54,691 nt of DNA from Acidiferrobacteraceae bacterium (GTDB lineage: Bacteria > Pseudomonadota > Gammaproteobacteria > Acidiferrobacterales > JAJDNE01): contig JARRJV010000004.1 in assembly GCA_037388825.1 (NCBI GenBank), forward strand, positions 1 to 54,691. Direction: 5' to 3'. Shown here one piece after another: positions 37,380 through 48,542 of this stretch (the first letter of the stretch is position 1; every line of letters starts with the position of its first letter). Made by a program: the position numbers and the translations under genes. The notes beneath the pieces are model-generated. The model was not told the origin of the DNA and did no database searches. It worked only from the letters and a program-made list of their open reading frames with translations.

Positions 37380-37670
37380 ATGAAAGTTCGCCCATTGCAT
37401 GACCGTGTTGTAGTGCGTCGCCTCGAGCAGGAGCAGGTATCTGCCGGCGGGATCGTCATTCCGGATTCCGCCAAGGAAAAGCCGATCCAGGGCGAAGTAA
37501 TCGCCGTGGGCAACGGCAAGATCCTGGAGAACGGCAATACCCAGCCCCTGGACGTGAAGGTGGGCGACAAGGTGTTGTTCGGTAAATACGCCGGCACCGA
37601 GGTGAAGGTCGGTGACGAAGAGGTGCTCGTGATGCGCGAAGAAGACATCATGGGCGTGATCGAAGCTTAA
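37380..37670 (+). CDS. groES: Co-chaperonin GroES
   Basis: The 96-residue lid subunit of the GroEL chaperonin, seven copies per ring. [19 protein letters not shown], the mobile loop [18 protein letters not shown] and the closing [12 protein letters not shown] are diagnostic. The ATG at 37380 follows AAGGAG by 8 bases. groEL begins 30 bases after its stop. The operon is governed by the sigma-70 promoter and CIRCE operator upstream. Confidence 0.98.
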   Translation: MKVRPLHDRVVVRRLEQEQVSAGGIVIPDSAKEKPIQGEVIAVGNGKILENGNTQPLDVKVGDKVLFGKYAGTEVKVGDEEVLVMREEDIMGVIEA

Positions 37671-39359
<1,689 letters not shown>

Positions 39360-39387
39360 GCCGTTCGCTTCATCCAAGCTGTACGCG

Positions 39388-39419
39388 AAAGCCCCGCTTC
39401 GGCGGGGCTTTCTTTTTTG
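39388..39419 (+). terminator. Rho-independent terminator of groESL
   Basis: AAAGCCCCGC and GCGGGGCTTT form a 10-bp stem closed by the stable TTCG loop, followed by CTTTTTTGTT. It lies 28 bases after the groEL stop codon. Confidence 0.95.
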
Positions 39420-39487
39420 TTGTATCCTGCGAAAGCGCACGGAGCTCTCCGTTCCTGCCCTTGTCCGCGAACTGCTACCATATTTGG

Positions 39488-42359
39488 ATGGATTCGCCCG
39501 ATTCCGTATTTATCCAGGCCCTGGGAGACGTACCCGCTCCCCTGCGTGAGAGGGTCGAGCGGGAGTGGCAGCAGTTTCTTTCTGCCGACGTCCTTCCCAT
39601 GACCTTGCCGACCCAGAACAAGGGCGGTCCCGGATGCCTGAGCACCCTTCCTCGTGTGTGGGCCTGCAGCGAATTCGTCGCCCAAACCACCGTCCGCCAT
39701 CCCGACCTGTTCGCGGAGATCGTCAACAGTGGCGATCTGCAAAGGCGCTACGAAGAGGGGGAGATGGCCGCGCGCGCCAAGGAAATCATTGGCGATTGCG
39801 CGGACAAGGCCGAGCTGAAGCGACGACTGCGCCAGTTCCGGCGTGGGGAGATGCTGCGCATTGCGTTTCGGGACCTGGCCGGGTGGGCCACCCTGGCCGA
39901 GGTCATGGACACCATGTCCGACTTGGCCGATTGCTGCATGCAAGAGGCCTTGGCCTGGCTGCACCGGGAGGCGGTGGCGCGCCATGGAAAACCCGTCGGC
40001 GCGGACAGCGGACAGCCGCAGCAACTGGTAGCAATCGGTATGGGCAAGCTCGGTGGACACGAGCTCAACTTTTCCTCGGACATCGATCTGGTGTTTGCCT
40101 ATCCGGAGGATGGCGAGACCCGGCCGAAGCAGGGAGAGCCGATCGGTAACCACGAGTTCTTTACCCGGCTGGGCCGCGGGCTCATCGACGTCATCGGCGA
40201 CAAGACGGAAGACGGTTTCGTGTTCCGCGTGGACATGAGACTTCGTCCCAATGGTGACAGCGGACCCCTGGTCCTGAGTTTCGCGGCCATGGAACACTAC
40301 TTCCAGGCCCACGGGCGTGAATGGGAACGCTACGCGTGGATCAAGGCCCGGCCGGTCGCCGGCGACCTCAACGCAGGCGAGGAACTGCTAAACATGTTGC
40401 GGCCATTCATCTATCGGCGTTACCTGGATTTCGGCGCGATCGAGTCCATACGCGACATGAAGGAAATGATCGAGCTGGAACTTCAGCGTAAGGGGATCGA
40501 AAACAACGTCAAGCTGGGCCCCGGCGGCATTCGCGAGATCGAATTCACGGGACAGGCGTTCCAGTTGATTCGCGGGGGACGCGAGCGGGAATTGCAACAG
40601 CGTGGCATTCTGGAAGTATTGAAAACCATCGCCCGGCACGGCTGGATTACATCCCAGGCGCTGACCGACCTCACGCTCGCCTACGATTTCCTGCGCCGCA
40701 CGGAACACCGGCTGCAGATGCGTGCCGATCGCCAGACCCATGTGTTGCCCGAGACTGACACCGAACGCCAGCGACTTGCGTATTCCATGGGCTTTGACAC
40801 CTGGGACGAGTTCAGCAAGGCGCTGCGCAAACACATGGCCAAGGTCCATGGTCATTTCGAGCTGGTATTCGCGGCGCCGCAGCGCGCCGATGGCGAGCAC
40901 GAGGAAAAGGGACTGCTGGCACTGTGGCGTGGCGCGCTGGACGAGGAAACCGCGCGTGAGCGGCTGGAAGAAGCGGGTTACGAGGATCCCGACCGGGTGT
41001 TGGGCTTGTTGCGGGGCCTGCGCGAAGGTGGCGCCTATACCGGGTTCTCCGCCGAAGGGCGCGAACGCATGGACCGGCTGGTTCCGCTGCTGCTGGCCGC
41101 TGCGGGTCTGGCGCTGACTCCCACGGAAACCCTGGCGCGACTGATTCGTTTGCTCGAGGCCGTTGGCCGCCGTTCCGCCTATCTCGCATTGCTGGTGGAA
41201 AATCCCCTGGCCTTGTCGCAACTGGTGAAGCTTTGTTCCGCCAGTCCCTGGATCGCGAACTGGATCGGCCGGCATCCGGTGGTGCTTGACGATTTGTTGC
41301 GTCCCCGGCTGGGCACGGGTGAGTCGGTGCGGGAGGATATGGATCGCGAACTTGCGCTTCGGCTGGCACGATTGGCGCCCGATGATCTGGAACAGCAGAT
41401 GGAGGTGTTGCGGGAATTCCGCAACGGGCACATGTTGCGCATCGCCGCCGCCGATGTGAGTGGAAATGTTTCCTCGGAAGATGTGAGCGCCGCGTTGTGC
41501 GCCCTCGCCGAGGCCCTTCTGTCCCACTGCCTGAAGCTCGCGAGTGAGCAGATGATTGCCCGCCATGGGAGGCCGGACTGTGGTGCCGGGGGGGCGGAGC
41601 CGGAATTCGCGGTCATCGCCTATGGCAAGCTGGGAGGCGGCGAGCTGGGTTATACATCGGACCTGGATATTGTTTTCCTCTATGGCGATTGCGACCCGGC
41701 CGGGATTACGGACGGACCGCGGTCGGTGCAGAACGAAACCTTTTTTGCCCGCCTCGGCCAGCGCCTGATTCATCTGCTCACGACCCGCACACCGGCCGGC
41801 ATCCTGTTCGAGGTCGATATGCGCCTGCGGCCCAGTGGACAGTCCGGTCCGCTGGTGACCTCGGTCGAGTCCTTCCGGCGGTACCAGCGGGAAAGCGCCT
41901 GGGTGTGGGAGCACCAGGCCCTGGTGCGCGCCCGCTGTGTCGCCGGGCCGGCGGATCTGTGCGAGCGGTTCGAGGCGGTGAGAACCGAGGCGCTGTGCCG
42001 CCAGCGGGACGACTACGCCCTGCGGAAAGAGGTAACGGACATGCGCCGGCGCATGCTCGAGGGCCGCAAGACCCACGAGCCGGGCCTGTTCGACATCAAG
42101 CAGGATCCCGGCGGTATATCCTGGCCTGGCCACAACTACGGGCAACCTCCGGCTGTTGCAGCTTCTGGAAGAAGCCCGTCTCCTGGAAGCAGAACGTGCA
42201 CGCACGCTCACCGACGCTTTTCGTCACTATCAGTCCATGGAGCATCGCCTGAAGCTCCTGGACCGCGGTCCGCTGTTGGACCCGGCGGAGCTCAAGGGGT
42301 ATCCCGAGGCGGTGCGTTCCATCTGGGACGAGCTATTTGCGCACGACAATGCGCGCTGA
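39488..42359 (+). pseudogene. glnE: Glutamine synthetase adenylyltransferase/deadenylase, frame broken near the 3' end
   Basis: Adds and removes AMP on glutamine synthetase in response to nitrogen status. Both nucleotidyltransferase halves are present: MGKLGGHELNFSSDIDLVFA (about 185-204, deadenylation) and YGKLGGGELGYTSDLDIVFL (about 712-731, adenylation), each with DMRLRP downstream. After FDIKQDPGG (about 42,110) the expected DIEF-Q-YLVL segment of about 27 residues is reduced to 28 bases. The family sequence resumes in another frame as NLRLLQLLEEARLLEAERAR and runs to a stop at 42359. About 53 bases appear lost. The original frame instead runs on into ilvE. Start: ATG 39488. Mutation and assembly error are both possible. 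Confidence 0.88.
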
Positions 42360-42388
42360 TCGGCAACAATACGAACGAGGAACTGATT

Positions 42389-43315
42389 ATGTCGATGGCT
42401 GACCGAGACGGGGTCATCTGGTACGACGGCAAGCTGGTGCCGTGGCGCGAGGCCACGACCCATGTGCTGACCCACACCCTGCATTACGGGATGGGCGTGT
42501 TCGAGGGCGAGCGCGCATACAAAGCCGACAAGGGTACGGCGATCTTCCGCCTGCAGGAACACACCGATCGCTTTTTCCGCTCGGCCCACGTTCTGAACAT
42601 CAAGATCCCCTTTGACCGGGACACGATCAACGAGGCGACGCGTCAGACGGTGCGGGAAAACGGCCTTGAGACTGCATACATCCGTCCCATGTGTTTCTAC
42701 GGATCCGAAGGAATGGGCCTGCGCGCCGACAACCTGAATGCACACGTCATCATCGCCGCCTGGGACTGGGGAACCTACCTGGGTGAAGCCGCGCTGGAAC
42801 ACGGTATCCGCGTGAAGACGTCATCGTACAATCGTCATCACGTCAACGTGGCCATGTGCAAGGCCAAGGCCAACGGCTATTACATCAATTCGATGCTCGC
42901 ATTGCAGGAGGCACAGTCCAGCGGTTGTGATGAGGCATTGCTCCTCGACACCGAGGGTTTTGTTGCCGAGGGCTCGGGCGAGAACATCTTCATCGTGCGC
43001 AATGGCATGTTATATACGCCGGACCTGACGGCGGCGCTGGAAGGCATCACGCGGGACACGATTATCCGCCTGGCGAAACACGAGGGCCTGGAGGTACACG
43101 AAAAGCGCATCACGCGCGACGAGGTGTACATCGCCGATGAGGCCTTCTTCACCGGCTCCGCCGCCGAGGTCGCACCGATCCGCGAACTGGACGGCCGCAT
43201 GATTGGCGCCGGCAAGCGCGGTCCGATCACGGAGAAACTGCAGTCCCTGTACTTCGATCAGGTGCACGGGCGCCGTAGCCAGTATGCCGAGTGGCTGGCC
43301 TACGTAAACGAATGA
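42389..43315 (+). CDS. ilvE: Branched-chain amino acid aminotransferase
   Basis: PLP enzyme for the last step of leucine, isoleucine and valine synthesis. The 308-residue product matches E. coli IlvE (309). Motifs: LTHTLHYGMGVFEGERAY, IRPMCFYGSEGMGL, the PLP lysine Lys160 in KAKANGYYINSML, GFVAEGSGENIFIV, and AFFTGSAAEVAPIRELDGR. The ATG at 42389 (MSMADRDG) has GAGGAA about 8 bases upstream and lies 29 bases after the true glnE stop. The apparent in-frame fusion to glnE is an effect of the glnE frame break. Confidence 0.97.
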   Translation: MSMADRDGVIWYDGKLVPWREATTHVLTHTLHYGMGVFEGERAYKADKGTAIFRLQEHTDRFFRSAHVLNIKIPFDRDTINEATRQTVRENGLETAYIRPMCFYGSEGMGLRADNLNAHVIIAAWDWGTYLGEAALEHGIRVKTSSYNRHHVNVAMCKAKANGYYINSMLALQEAQSSGCDEALLLDTEGFVAEGSGENIFIVRNGMLYTPDLTAALEGITRDTIIRLAKHEGLEVHEKRITRDEVYIADEAFFTGSAAEVAPIRELDGRMIGAGKRGPITEKLQSLYFDQVHGRRSQYAEWLAYVNE

Positions 43316-43331
43316 ACGGGAGGACGAACAG

Positions 43332-43547
43332 GTGAACCAGGTACATACCCACAAGCCCGGAACCGGCGACAAGCCGTCCAACGCGCAACAGCGCTACGTG
43401 GTCACGCGCAAGGACCTGCCGCTGCACTGTCCCATGGACGGCATGACCCTGTGGAACTCGCACCCGCGCGTATTCCTGCCCATCGAGGACAGCGGCGAAG
43501 AACGCTGCCCCTACTGCGGCGCGATATACGTGCTGAAAGACGACTGA
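43332..43547 (+). CDS. Zinc-finger (zf-CHCC) domain protein
   Basis: A 71-residue protein with a CHCC zinc site: Cys33 (LHCPMDG), His44 (NSHPRVFLPIED), Cys59 and Cys62 (RCPYCGAIYVL). This is the zf-CHCC pattern also found in the mitochondrial complex I subunit NDUFS6. The first 25 residues are polar and probably disordered. The start is a GTG/ATG-type codon at 43332 with GGGAGG 10 bases upstream. It follows ilvE by 16 bases, a pairing seen in other proteobacteria, so co-transcription is likely. Function unknown. Confidence 0.88.
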   Translation: MNQVHTHKPGTGDKPSNAQQRYVVTRKDLPLHCPMDGMTLWNSHPRVFLPIEDSGEERCPYCGAIYVLKDD

Positions 43548-43616
43548 TCTCTTCCGGGTTCGCCCCGGTCCCGTCCCATCGCCCGCCACCTGGCACTCCG
43601 CACCAGGAGATAGACA

Positions 43617-44951
43617 GTGAACGTTACGGTATTCGGAATCGGCTACGTAGGTCTGGTTACCGGGGCCTGCCTGGCCGAGACCGGAAACGACGTCGTATGC
43701 GTCGATATCGATCCGGCCCGGGTCAAGCGCCTGGAGGCGGGCCATCTCCCGATCTACGAGCCGGGGCTCGAGGACATCGTACGGAAAAACATTGCTGCCG
43801 GGCGATTGCATTTCACCACGGACGAGCGCGTTGGCGTCGATCACGGCCTGTACCAGTTCATTGCCGTCAACACACCACCCGCCGAGGATGGTTCCGCCGA
43901 CTTGCGCAATGTCCTGACGGTCGCCGGGCAGATCGGCACCCACATGAATGCTTATCGTGTCGTGATCAACAAATCCACGGTGCCGGTCGGAACCGCGGAA
44001 AAAGTGGAACAAAAGATTCGCGAGATCCTTTCATCCAGGAACAAGGAAGTCTCCTTCGACGTCGTGTCCAATCCGGAGTTTCTGAAGGAGGGAGCCGCAG
44101 TCGCGGACTTCATGCGCCCCAATCGCATCGTCGTCGGCGCCAGCGATCATCAGGCCTTCGAGCACATGCGTAGGCTCTACCGGCCATTCAACTGGAATCA
44201 TGAGAAACTGATCGAGATGGATCCGCCATCGGCGGAACTGACCAAGTACGCCGCCAACGCAATGCTCGCGACCAAGATCAGCTTCATGAACGAGATGGCC
44301 AACATCGCCAGTCGCCTGGGTGCGGATATCGAGCAGGTCCGCCTCGGAATCGGCGCGGATCCCCGCATCGGGTTCCATTTTATCTACCCGGGATGCGGCT
44401 ATGGCGGATCGTGTTTTCCCAAGGACATCCGGGCACTGAGCAAGACCGCCCAGGGTGCGGGCTATGACGCCACGCTGTTGGCCGCCGTGGAAGAAGTGAA
44501 CGCCGCGCAGAAGAAGATTCTGGCGGAGAAGATCCTCAGGCATTTCGGTGGCGACATCGCGGGCCGGCAGTTCGCCCTGTGGGGCCTGGCCTTCAAACCC
44601 AACACCGATGATATGCGCGAGGCACCCAGCCGAACGGTGATCGACGCGTTGACGGAACGCGGGGCGACCGTTGTTGCCTATGATCCGGTTGCCAGGGAGG
44701 ACGCGCAGCGACTATACGGCGACAACAGCAGCTTCCGCATCGTCGATGCCCGGGATGACGTGCTGGCGGGTAGCGATGCCCTGATCATCGTTACGGAGTG
44801 GAAGGAATTCCGCAGCCCCGACTACGGCGCCATCAAGAATAAGCTGAAATCCCCGGTCATTTTTGATGGACGAAATATCTTCGATCCACGGGAGATGGAA
44901 ACCCTCGGAATCCGATATTATGCTATCGGGCGTGGTCTGAGTCAGAGCTAG
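43617..44951 (+). CDS. ugd: UDP-glucose 6-dehydrogenase
   Basis: Oxidises UDP-glucose to UDP-glucuronate with two NAD+, giving a precursor for acidic surface polysaccharides. The 444-residue protein has the NAD motif [53 protein letters not shown], and the catalytic Cys266 in [16 protein letters not shown]. It then shows [17 protein letters not shown]. The start is GTG at 43617 with AGGAGA 7 bases upstream. GDP-mannose dehydrogenase is a relative, but the length and the [13 protein letters not shown] block fit UDP-glucose dehydrogenases. It opens the glycan-related region that ends with waaA. Confidence 0.93.
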   Translation: MNVTVFGIGYVGLVTGACLAETGNDVVCVDIDPARVKRLEAGHLPIYEPGLEDIVRKNIAAGRLHFTTDERVGVDHGLYQFIAVNTPPAEDGSADLRNVLTVAGQIGTHMNAYRVVINKSTVPVGTAEKVEQKIREILSSRNKEVSFDVVSNPEFLKEGAAVADFMRPNRIVVGASDHQAFEHMRRLYRPFNWNHEKLIEMDPPSAELTKYAANAMLATKISFMNEMANIASRLGADIEQVRLGIGADPRIGFHFIYPGCGYGGSCFPKDIRALSKTAQGAGYDATLLAAVEEVNAAQKKILAEKILRHFGGDIAGRQFALWGLAFKPNTDDMREAPSRTVIDALTERGATVVAYDPVAREDAQRLYGDNSSFRIVDARDDVLAGSDALIIVTEWKEFRSPDYGAIKNKLKSPVIFDGRNIFDPREMETLGIRYYAIGRGLSQS

Positions 44952-45101
44952 TGCTGGCGGGCCAGCTGGAACCGGGCAAAAAGACCCGTAGTACAGCCCA
45001 TTTGACGTAGTGCCCGGATAGCTGGTTGATTCGGTGGACCCATGGTCTGCCCGTGCCGGCGTTTGTTTTGTGCTACAGCCCAAACCGGATAGCCAAAGAC
45101 A

Positions 45102-46076
45102 ATGACCGAAGCGATATTTCTGCTTTCCCTGCCGAGATCCGGATCGACCCTGTTGCAGAGGATTCTGTCCAGTTCCCGCTATGTGGAAACGGCGCCGGAA
45201 CCCTGGATTCTCCTTCCCCTGTTGACCGCGGATACCGACGAATACTCGTTTTCCATCTACGGCGAGACCATCAAGAAGAACGCCATCAACGATGTGAAGG
45301 AAAAAATCGGACCGGACACCTACCGGGAATCCATCAGCCTGTCGGCACACAAGATCTACTCCGCGCTGGCCAACGGGAACCGGTACTTTCTCGACAAGAC
45401 GCCGCGCTATCACTTTCTGGCAAAGAAGTTGTACCGGTACTTTCCCGACGCGAAGTACATCGTGCTCTGGCGCAATCCGCTCGCCGTCGCCAGTTCCATC
45501 GTCAACACCTGGGGGAAGGGAAAGTGGAAGCTGCACGGTCGCGAGGTGGACCTGTATCTGGGGCTTGAGTCCCTGATTGAATTCACCGAGGAATACGGGG
45601 ACCGGGAAAATGTCCATACGATTCGATACGAGGACCTGGTAACGAATCCGCACGGCTGTGTCCAGGAGCTCACCCGCTTTCTGGGGATCGAAGACGAGAA
45701 TATCGACGAGATGCTCAAGATGGGGGACACGGGCTACGCGGGTGGAATGGGCGACAAGGAAGGCGTGAAGAAATTCGGTGACCGGATCGCGCGCAATACC
45801 GATGCATGGAAGGAGTGTTTCAACAACCCGGTACGGAGGATGTGGGCCAGACGATATCTAGGCTATCTCGGTCCCCGCAGACTGGGGCTCATGGGCTACG
45901 ATATGGATGAGCTGCTTTCCGGGCTTCGCAAAGGCCCCCATCGCTGGATAAACGTCCTGCCGGATCTGTTTCGCATCGGTCGGGGAATGATCTGGCGGTT
46001 CACCGAACCCGCGATCCGCAAGGACAAGATCAGAAAGCTGATGGGGCACGGCAAGGGCCCGTATATCCACCGCTAG
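45102..46076 (+). CDS. Sulfotransferase family protein
   Basis: A 324-residue enzyme likely to transfer sulfate from PAPS to a sugar or other acceptor. The 5'-phosphosulfate loop is FLLSLPRSGSTLLQRILSSS (about 5-24), and the 3'-phosphate-binding Arg/Ser motif is IVLWRNPLAVASSIVNTW (about 121-138). The middle (LDKTPRYHFLAKKL) and RYEDLVTNPHGCVQEL are common in Sulfotransfer_1/3-type proteins. The ATG at 45102 lacks a clear ribosome-binding site. It lies 150 bases after ugd and converges with the next sulfotransferase, 11 bases away. Acceptor unknown; the context suggests a surface glycan. Confidence 0.88.
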   Translation: MTEAIFLLSLPRSGSTLLQRILSSSRYVETAPEPWILLPLLTADTDEYSFSIYGETIKKNAINDVKEKIGPDTYRESISLSAHKIYSALANGNRYFLDKTPRYHFLAKKLYRYFPDAKYIVLWRNPLAVASSIVNTWGKGKWKLHGREVDLYLGLESLIEFTEEYGDRENVHTIRYEDLVTNPHGCVQELTRFLGIEDENIDEMLKMGDTGYAGGMGDKEGVKKFGDRIARNTDAWKECFNNPVRRMWARRYLGYLGPRRLGLMGYDMDELLSGLRKGPHRWINVLPDLFRIGRGMIWRFTEPAIRKDKIRKLMGHGKGPYIHR

Positions 46077-46087
46077 GGCAGCGGCGG

Positions 46088-46792
46088 TCAGTCCGGGCCC
46101 GGAAAGGTGTAGCCGTGCAGCGCGATCTCGGTCGCGAACACCCGCGCCACGAAACCCCGTTGTTCAGTGGAGTAGAAATCCTGGCAGGGCCTGCGGTCGC
46201 GCCGCCAGCCACCCTTCGCGCGCACGCCCAGTGAACCGGAAAAAGGGATTCCGAGCCGGTCGAAGACCTCCCCCAGGCCCTCCGTCAGGTTCTCGTAGCG
46301 CACCACGGTATCGACAAGAAGCCGCGGTTCCTCGGTTCCGCTGGTGTAGATCGGGTAGTTCAGCGGGAATTTCCCCCGGGCCAGGTATTCCTCGAACGTG
46401 AGGCCGCCTTCGTTCCGCGCCGCCCGGTCGTAGTAGTGCGATACGATCTTGTCCCACGGATTCCGTTCGACGGTGAACTTGTAGTAGTTGTCCCAGATGT
46501 CGGCGGGAATGCGGCTTCGCAGGACCTCGCCGCGCATGTGGTTGTAGAACCGCTTGCGCTTGAGGAGCCGACGGGTGGTGGCCATGTATTCACCGGCACC
46601 GAGGATCCGGTATTCCGGCAAAGGATTGAAATATCCGCGCCAGTTCCGCGCCTTGTGCGGGGCAACGTAGGGACGGATGGGAGTGACGATGTCCTCGGGA
46701 CCGCAGTGCTGCGACAGGAAGACCTCGATGCTGGTGCCGGCGGTCTTGAACGTCTTCAGGAAGATGAACTTGTACTTGTGCGAAACAATCAT
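46088..46792 (-). CDS. Sulfotransferase (Sulfotransfer_2-like)
   Basis: A 234-residue protein with the 5'-phosphosulfate loop near the N-terminus (YKFIFLKTFKTAGTSIEVFL, about 6-25) and the 3'-phosphate motif FTVERNPWDKIVSHYYDRA (about 122-140). These are the two marks of carbohydrate sulfotransferases of the HNK-1/heparan 2-O type. VVRYENLTEGLGEVFDRLGI near 177-196 is the usual C-terminal helix region. I used the ATG at 46792 since homology starts there. The glycosyltransferase gene ends 25 bases upstream, so it is the last gene of a four-gene minus-strand unit. Confidence 0.87.
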   Translation of the reverse strand: MIVSHKYKFIFLKTFKTAGTSIEVFLSQHCGPEDIVTPIRPYVAPHKARNWRGYFNPLPEYRILGAGEYMATTRRLLKRKRFYNHMRGEVLRSRIPADIWDNYYKFTVERNPWDKIVSHYYDRAARNEGGLTFEEYLARGKFPLNYPIYTSGTEEPRLLVDTVVRYENLTEGLGEVFDRLGIPFSGSLGVRAKGGWRRDRRPCQDFYSTEQRGFVARVFATEIALHGYTFPGPD

Positions 46793-46817
46793 GTGATTCC
46801 GTGCGCGGGCGGTCCGG

Positions 46818-47741
46818 CTAGCGGCCGAGGATGCGGGCAATGGTGTCCCGGCCAAAGGTGTCTTCCTCCAGGATCCCGTATTTCTTCAGGAACGCGATGT
46901 CCTCGTCCGGCAGCAGAAACTTGTTGAATTCGTTTTCCAGGGTTCCGTTTTCCAGCATCTCGACCCACTTGTAGTTGCGCGGGCGCAGCACCCGTTTCAG
47001 TCCGGGCGTTTGCAGCACCGCGCGCCGGTCCTCGACCTTCTTCAGGAAGCGGTCGTAGCTTCGCAGCGGGTAATGATACACGACCACGTTTTCCGACCAT
47101 CTGCGGTTGATCGGCCGCATGATGTGAAGCGCCGAGTGGTTCCCGCTCAGCACCCGGATCAGCCCGTGGGGATTGACCATCACATTGCGCGCGACCTTGC
47201 GAATGTAGAGCGACATCGTGTCTTCAAACTCGTTCAGGTCCTTCCCCCAGGCGATGGGGTTTCGCACCTTCAGGATGCTGTCGTAGAACGGATGGCCCGA
47301 CTCGACCAGGCTCTTGCTGAGCAACATGTTCTGCCGCGGGCACCGGATCACCGAGCCTTTGCGGTCCAGGCCGGTCTTGAGGCTCCCGCTGCGCGGGACC
47401 CAGAACTCGTCGGCATCATTGCTTGCGACCCAGTCCGCGCCGAGCTTCGTTCGCGCGATTTTGGCCAGCTTCGTCACCCATTGACGTTGCTGGTACATAT
47501 TGGAGGGCTCGTGCAGGACAATCATCTCAAACTCCTTCGCGAGTTCGTCGACGATCTCCGGCGTGCGGTCATCGGATGCATTGTCCATGATGACGAAGGC
47601 GTCCACGCCCATCCTGGCATGAAACCGGATGTTGTCCTCGATGATGTCCTCTTCGTTCCGTACCAGAAGAGTCATGACCAGGCGCAGGTCGGACTTGTTG
47701 AAAAGGAGGTTCTTCGTATATTGGTACAGGGGTCCTGGCAT
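46818..47741 (-). CDS. Glycosyltransferase family 2-type (Glyco_tranf_2_4-like)
   Basis: A 307-residue transferase with the GT-A opening VMTLLVRNEEDIIEDNIRFH and MDNASDDRTPEIVDEL. The nucleotide/metal motif is DADEFWVP (after WVASN). This pattern belongs to the group sometimes annotated Glyco_tranf_2_4, found in surface-polysaccharide clusters. No signal peptide or membrane segment; probably peripheral cytosolic. It is flanked on the same strand by two sulfotransferases. Sugar donor and acceptor cannot be told from sequence. Residue 23 (MTLLVRNE) is an alternative start. Confidence 0.85.
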   Translation of the reverse strand: MPGPLYQYTKNLLFNKSDLRLVMTLLVRNEEDIIEDNIRFHARMGVDAFVIMDNASDDRTPEIVDELAKEFEMIVLHEPSNMYQQRQWVTKLAKIARTKLGADWVASNDADEFWVPRSGSLKTGLDRKGSVIRCPRQNMLLSKSLVESGHPFYDSILKVRNPIAWGKDLNEFEDTMSLYIRKVARNVMVNPHGLIRVLSGNHSALHIMRPINRRWSENVVVYHYPLRSYDRFLKKVEDRRAVLQTPGLKRVLRPRNYKWVEMLENGTLENEFNKFLLPDEDIAFLKKYGILEEDTFGRDTIARILGR

Positions 47742-47818
47742 GTTTTGCTACCGTCGGGTGTTTCTCTTCGAGCCTTGTTTGATCTGATTCGTGCCTTGCG
47801 TTTGCCTGCTTGCCGGAA

Positions 47819-48469
47819 CTACTCGAAGCGGTAGCCAAAGGCTTCGATATCGCGATTGTAGTGTTGCGCGACAAGATCTACCAGATCGCTGGAATAGTAC
47901 TCGCGGTAGTCCTTGCGCGTTTTATCCATGCGTCGGCGCGGCAGATCAATCGAGATGCCGATCTTGTCCGCGATGTGCTGATAGTCTTCCGCCAGGTTCT
48001 CGAACCGCCCGATGAAGTCCGCCAGGATGGTCCCGTCCAGGTCGATCAGGTAATCGATCTGCGGCTGGCTGAGACCGTCGATGTAGTAGTTCCATGGTCG
48101 CTCCGGATCGAGTCGGTACTTCAGGTACTCGGCGAAGCCGTCGCGCCCCGCCAGCAGCTGCGGGTGGTCGCGCAGCAGGTGGTGATACGCGCTGACCTGC
48201 ACGTCCCACGGGTTGCGCACGAAGGCGAATTTGAACAGTTTCGCGAACACGTCATGGGGAAGCATCTCCTTGGCGGCGATGATCCGGGCATGGCGCGGAA
48301 ACTTCGTGCCCAGGCGGTGCCCGGTCATGTGGCTGAAGCGGCTGCAGATGAACTGGAACGGGTACAGCGGGTCACGCCAGCGAATCCGGTTCAGGGCCGA
48401 GCGCATGCTGCTGCCACCGGTCTTGGCGATATGGACGAAAAGAAAGTTGTACCGGTTGGAGAGGATCAT
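47819..48469 (-). CDS. Sulfotransferase (Sulfotransfer_2-like), second copy
   Basis: A 216-residue protein with the PAPS loop FLFVHIAKTGGSSMRSALNR (about 9-28) and the 3'-phosphate motif FAFVRNPWDVQVSAYHHL (about 81-98). The C-terminal region holds ADFIGRFENLAEDYQHIADK and a basic RRRMDKTRKDYREYYSSDLV stretch. It resembles but does not duplicate the sulfotransferase at 46088 (similar motifs, divergent remainder). It follows the fucosyltransferase-like gene and precedes the glycosyltransferase, all on the minus strand with gaps of about 75 bases. Confidence 0.87.
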   Translation of the reverse strand: MILSNRYNFLFVHIAKTGGSSMRSALNRIRWRDPLYPFQFICSRFSHMTGHRLGTKFPRHARIIAAKEMLPHDVFAKLFKFAFVRNPWDVQVSAYHHLLRDHPQLLAGRDGFAEYLKYRLDPERPWNYYIDGLSQPQIDYLIDLDGTILADFIGRFENLAEDYQHIADKIGISIDLPRRRMDKTRKDYREYYSSDLVDLVAQHYNRDIEAFGYRFE

Positions 48470-48542
48470 CTTTGTTCAGTGTGTTCCCGTTCGGGCCGTG
48501 GGCTCCGGGGTGCCCCTATTGTAACCGGCTTGCGGCCATCGC

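Noticed and set aside
39488-43315. A single 1200+-residue GlnE-IlvE fusion protein
   Set aside because: The stretch between the two (about 42,120-42,388) does not resemble either protein, the true GlnE end is readable in another frame to 42359, and ilvE has its own start and ribosome-binding site.
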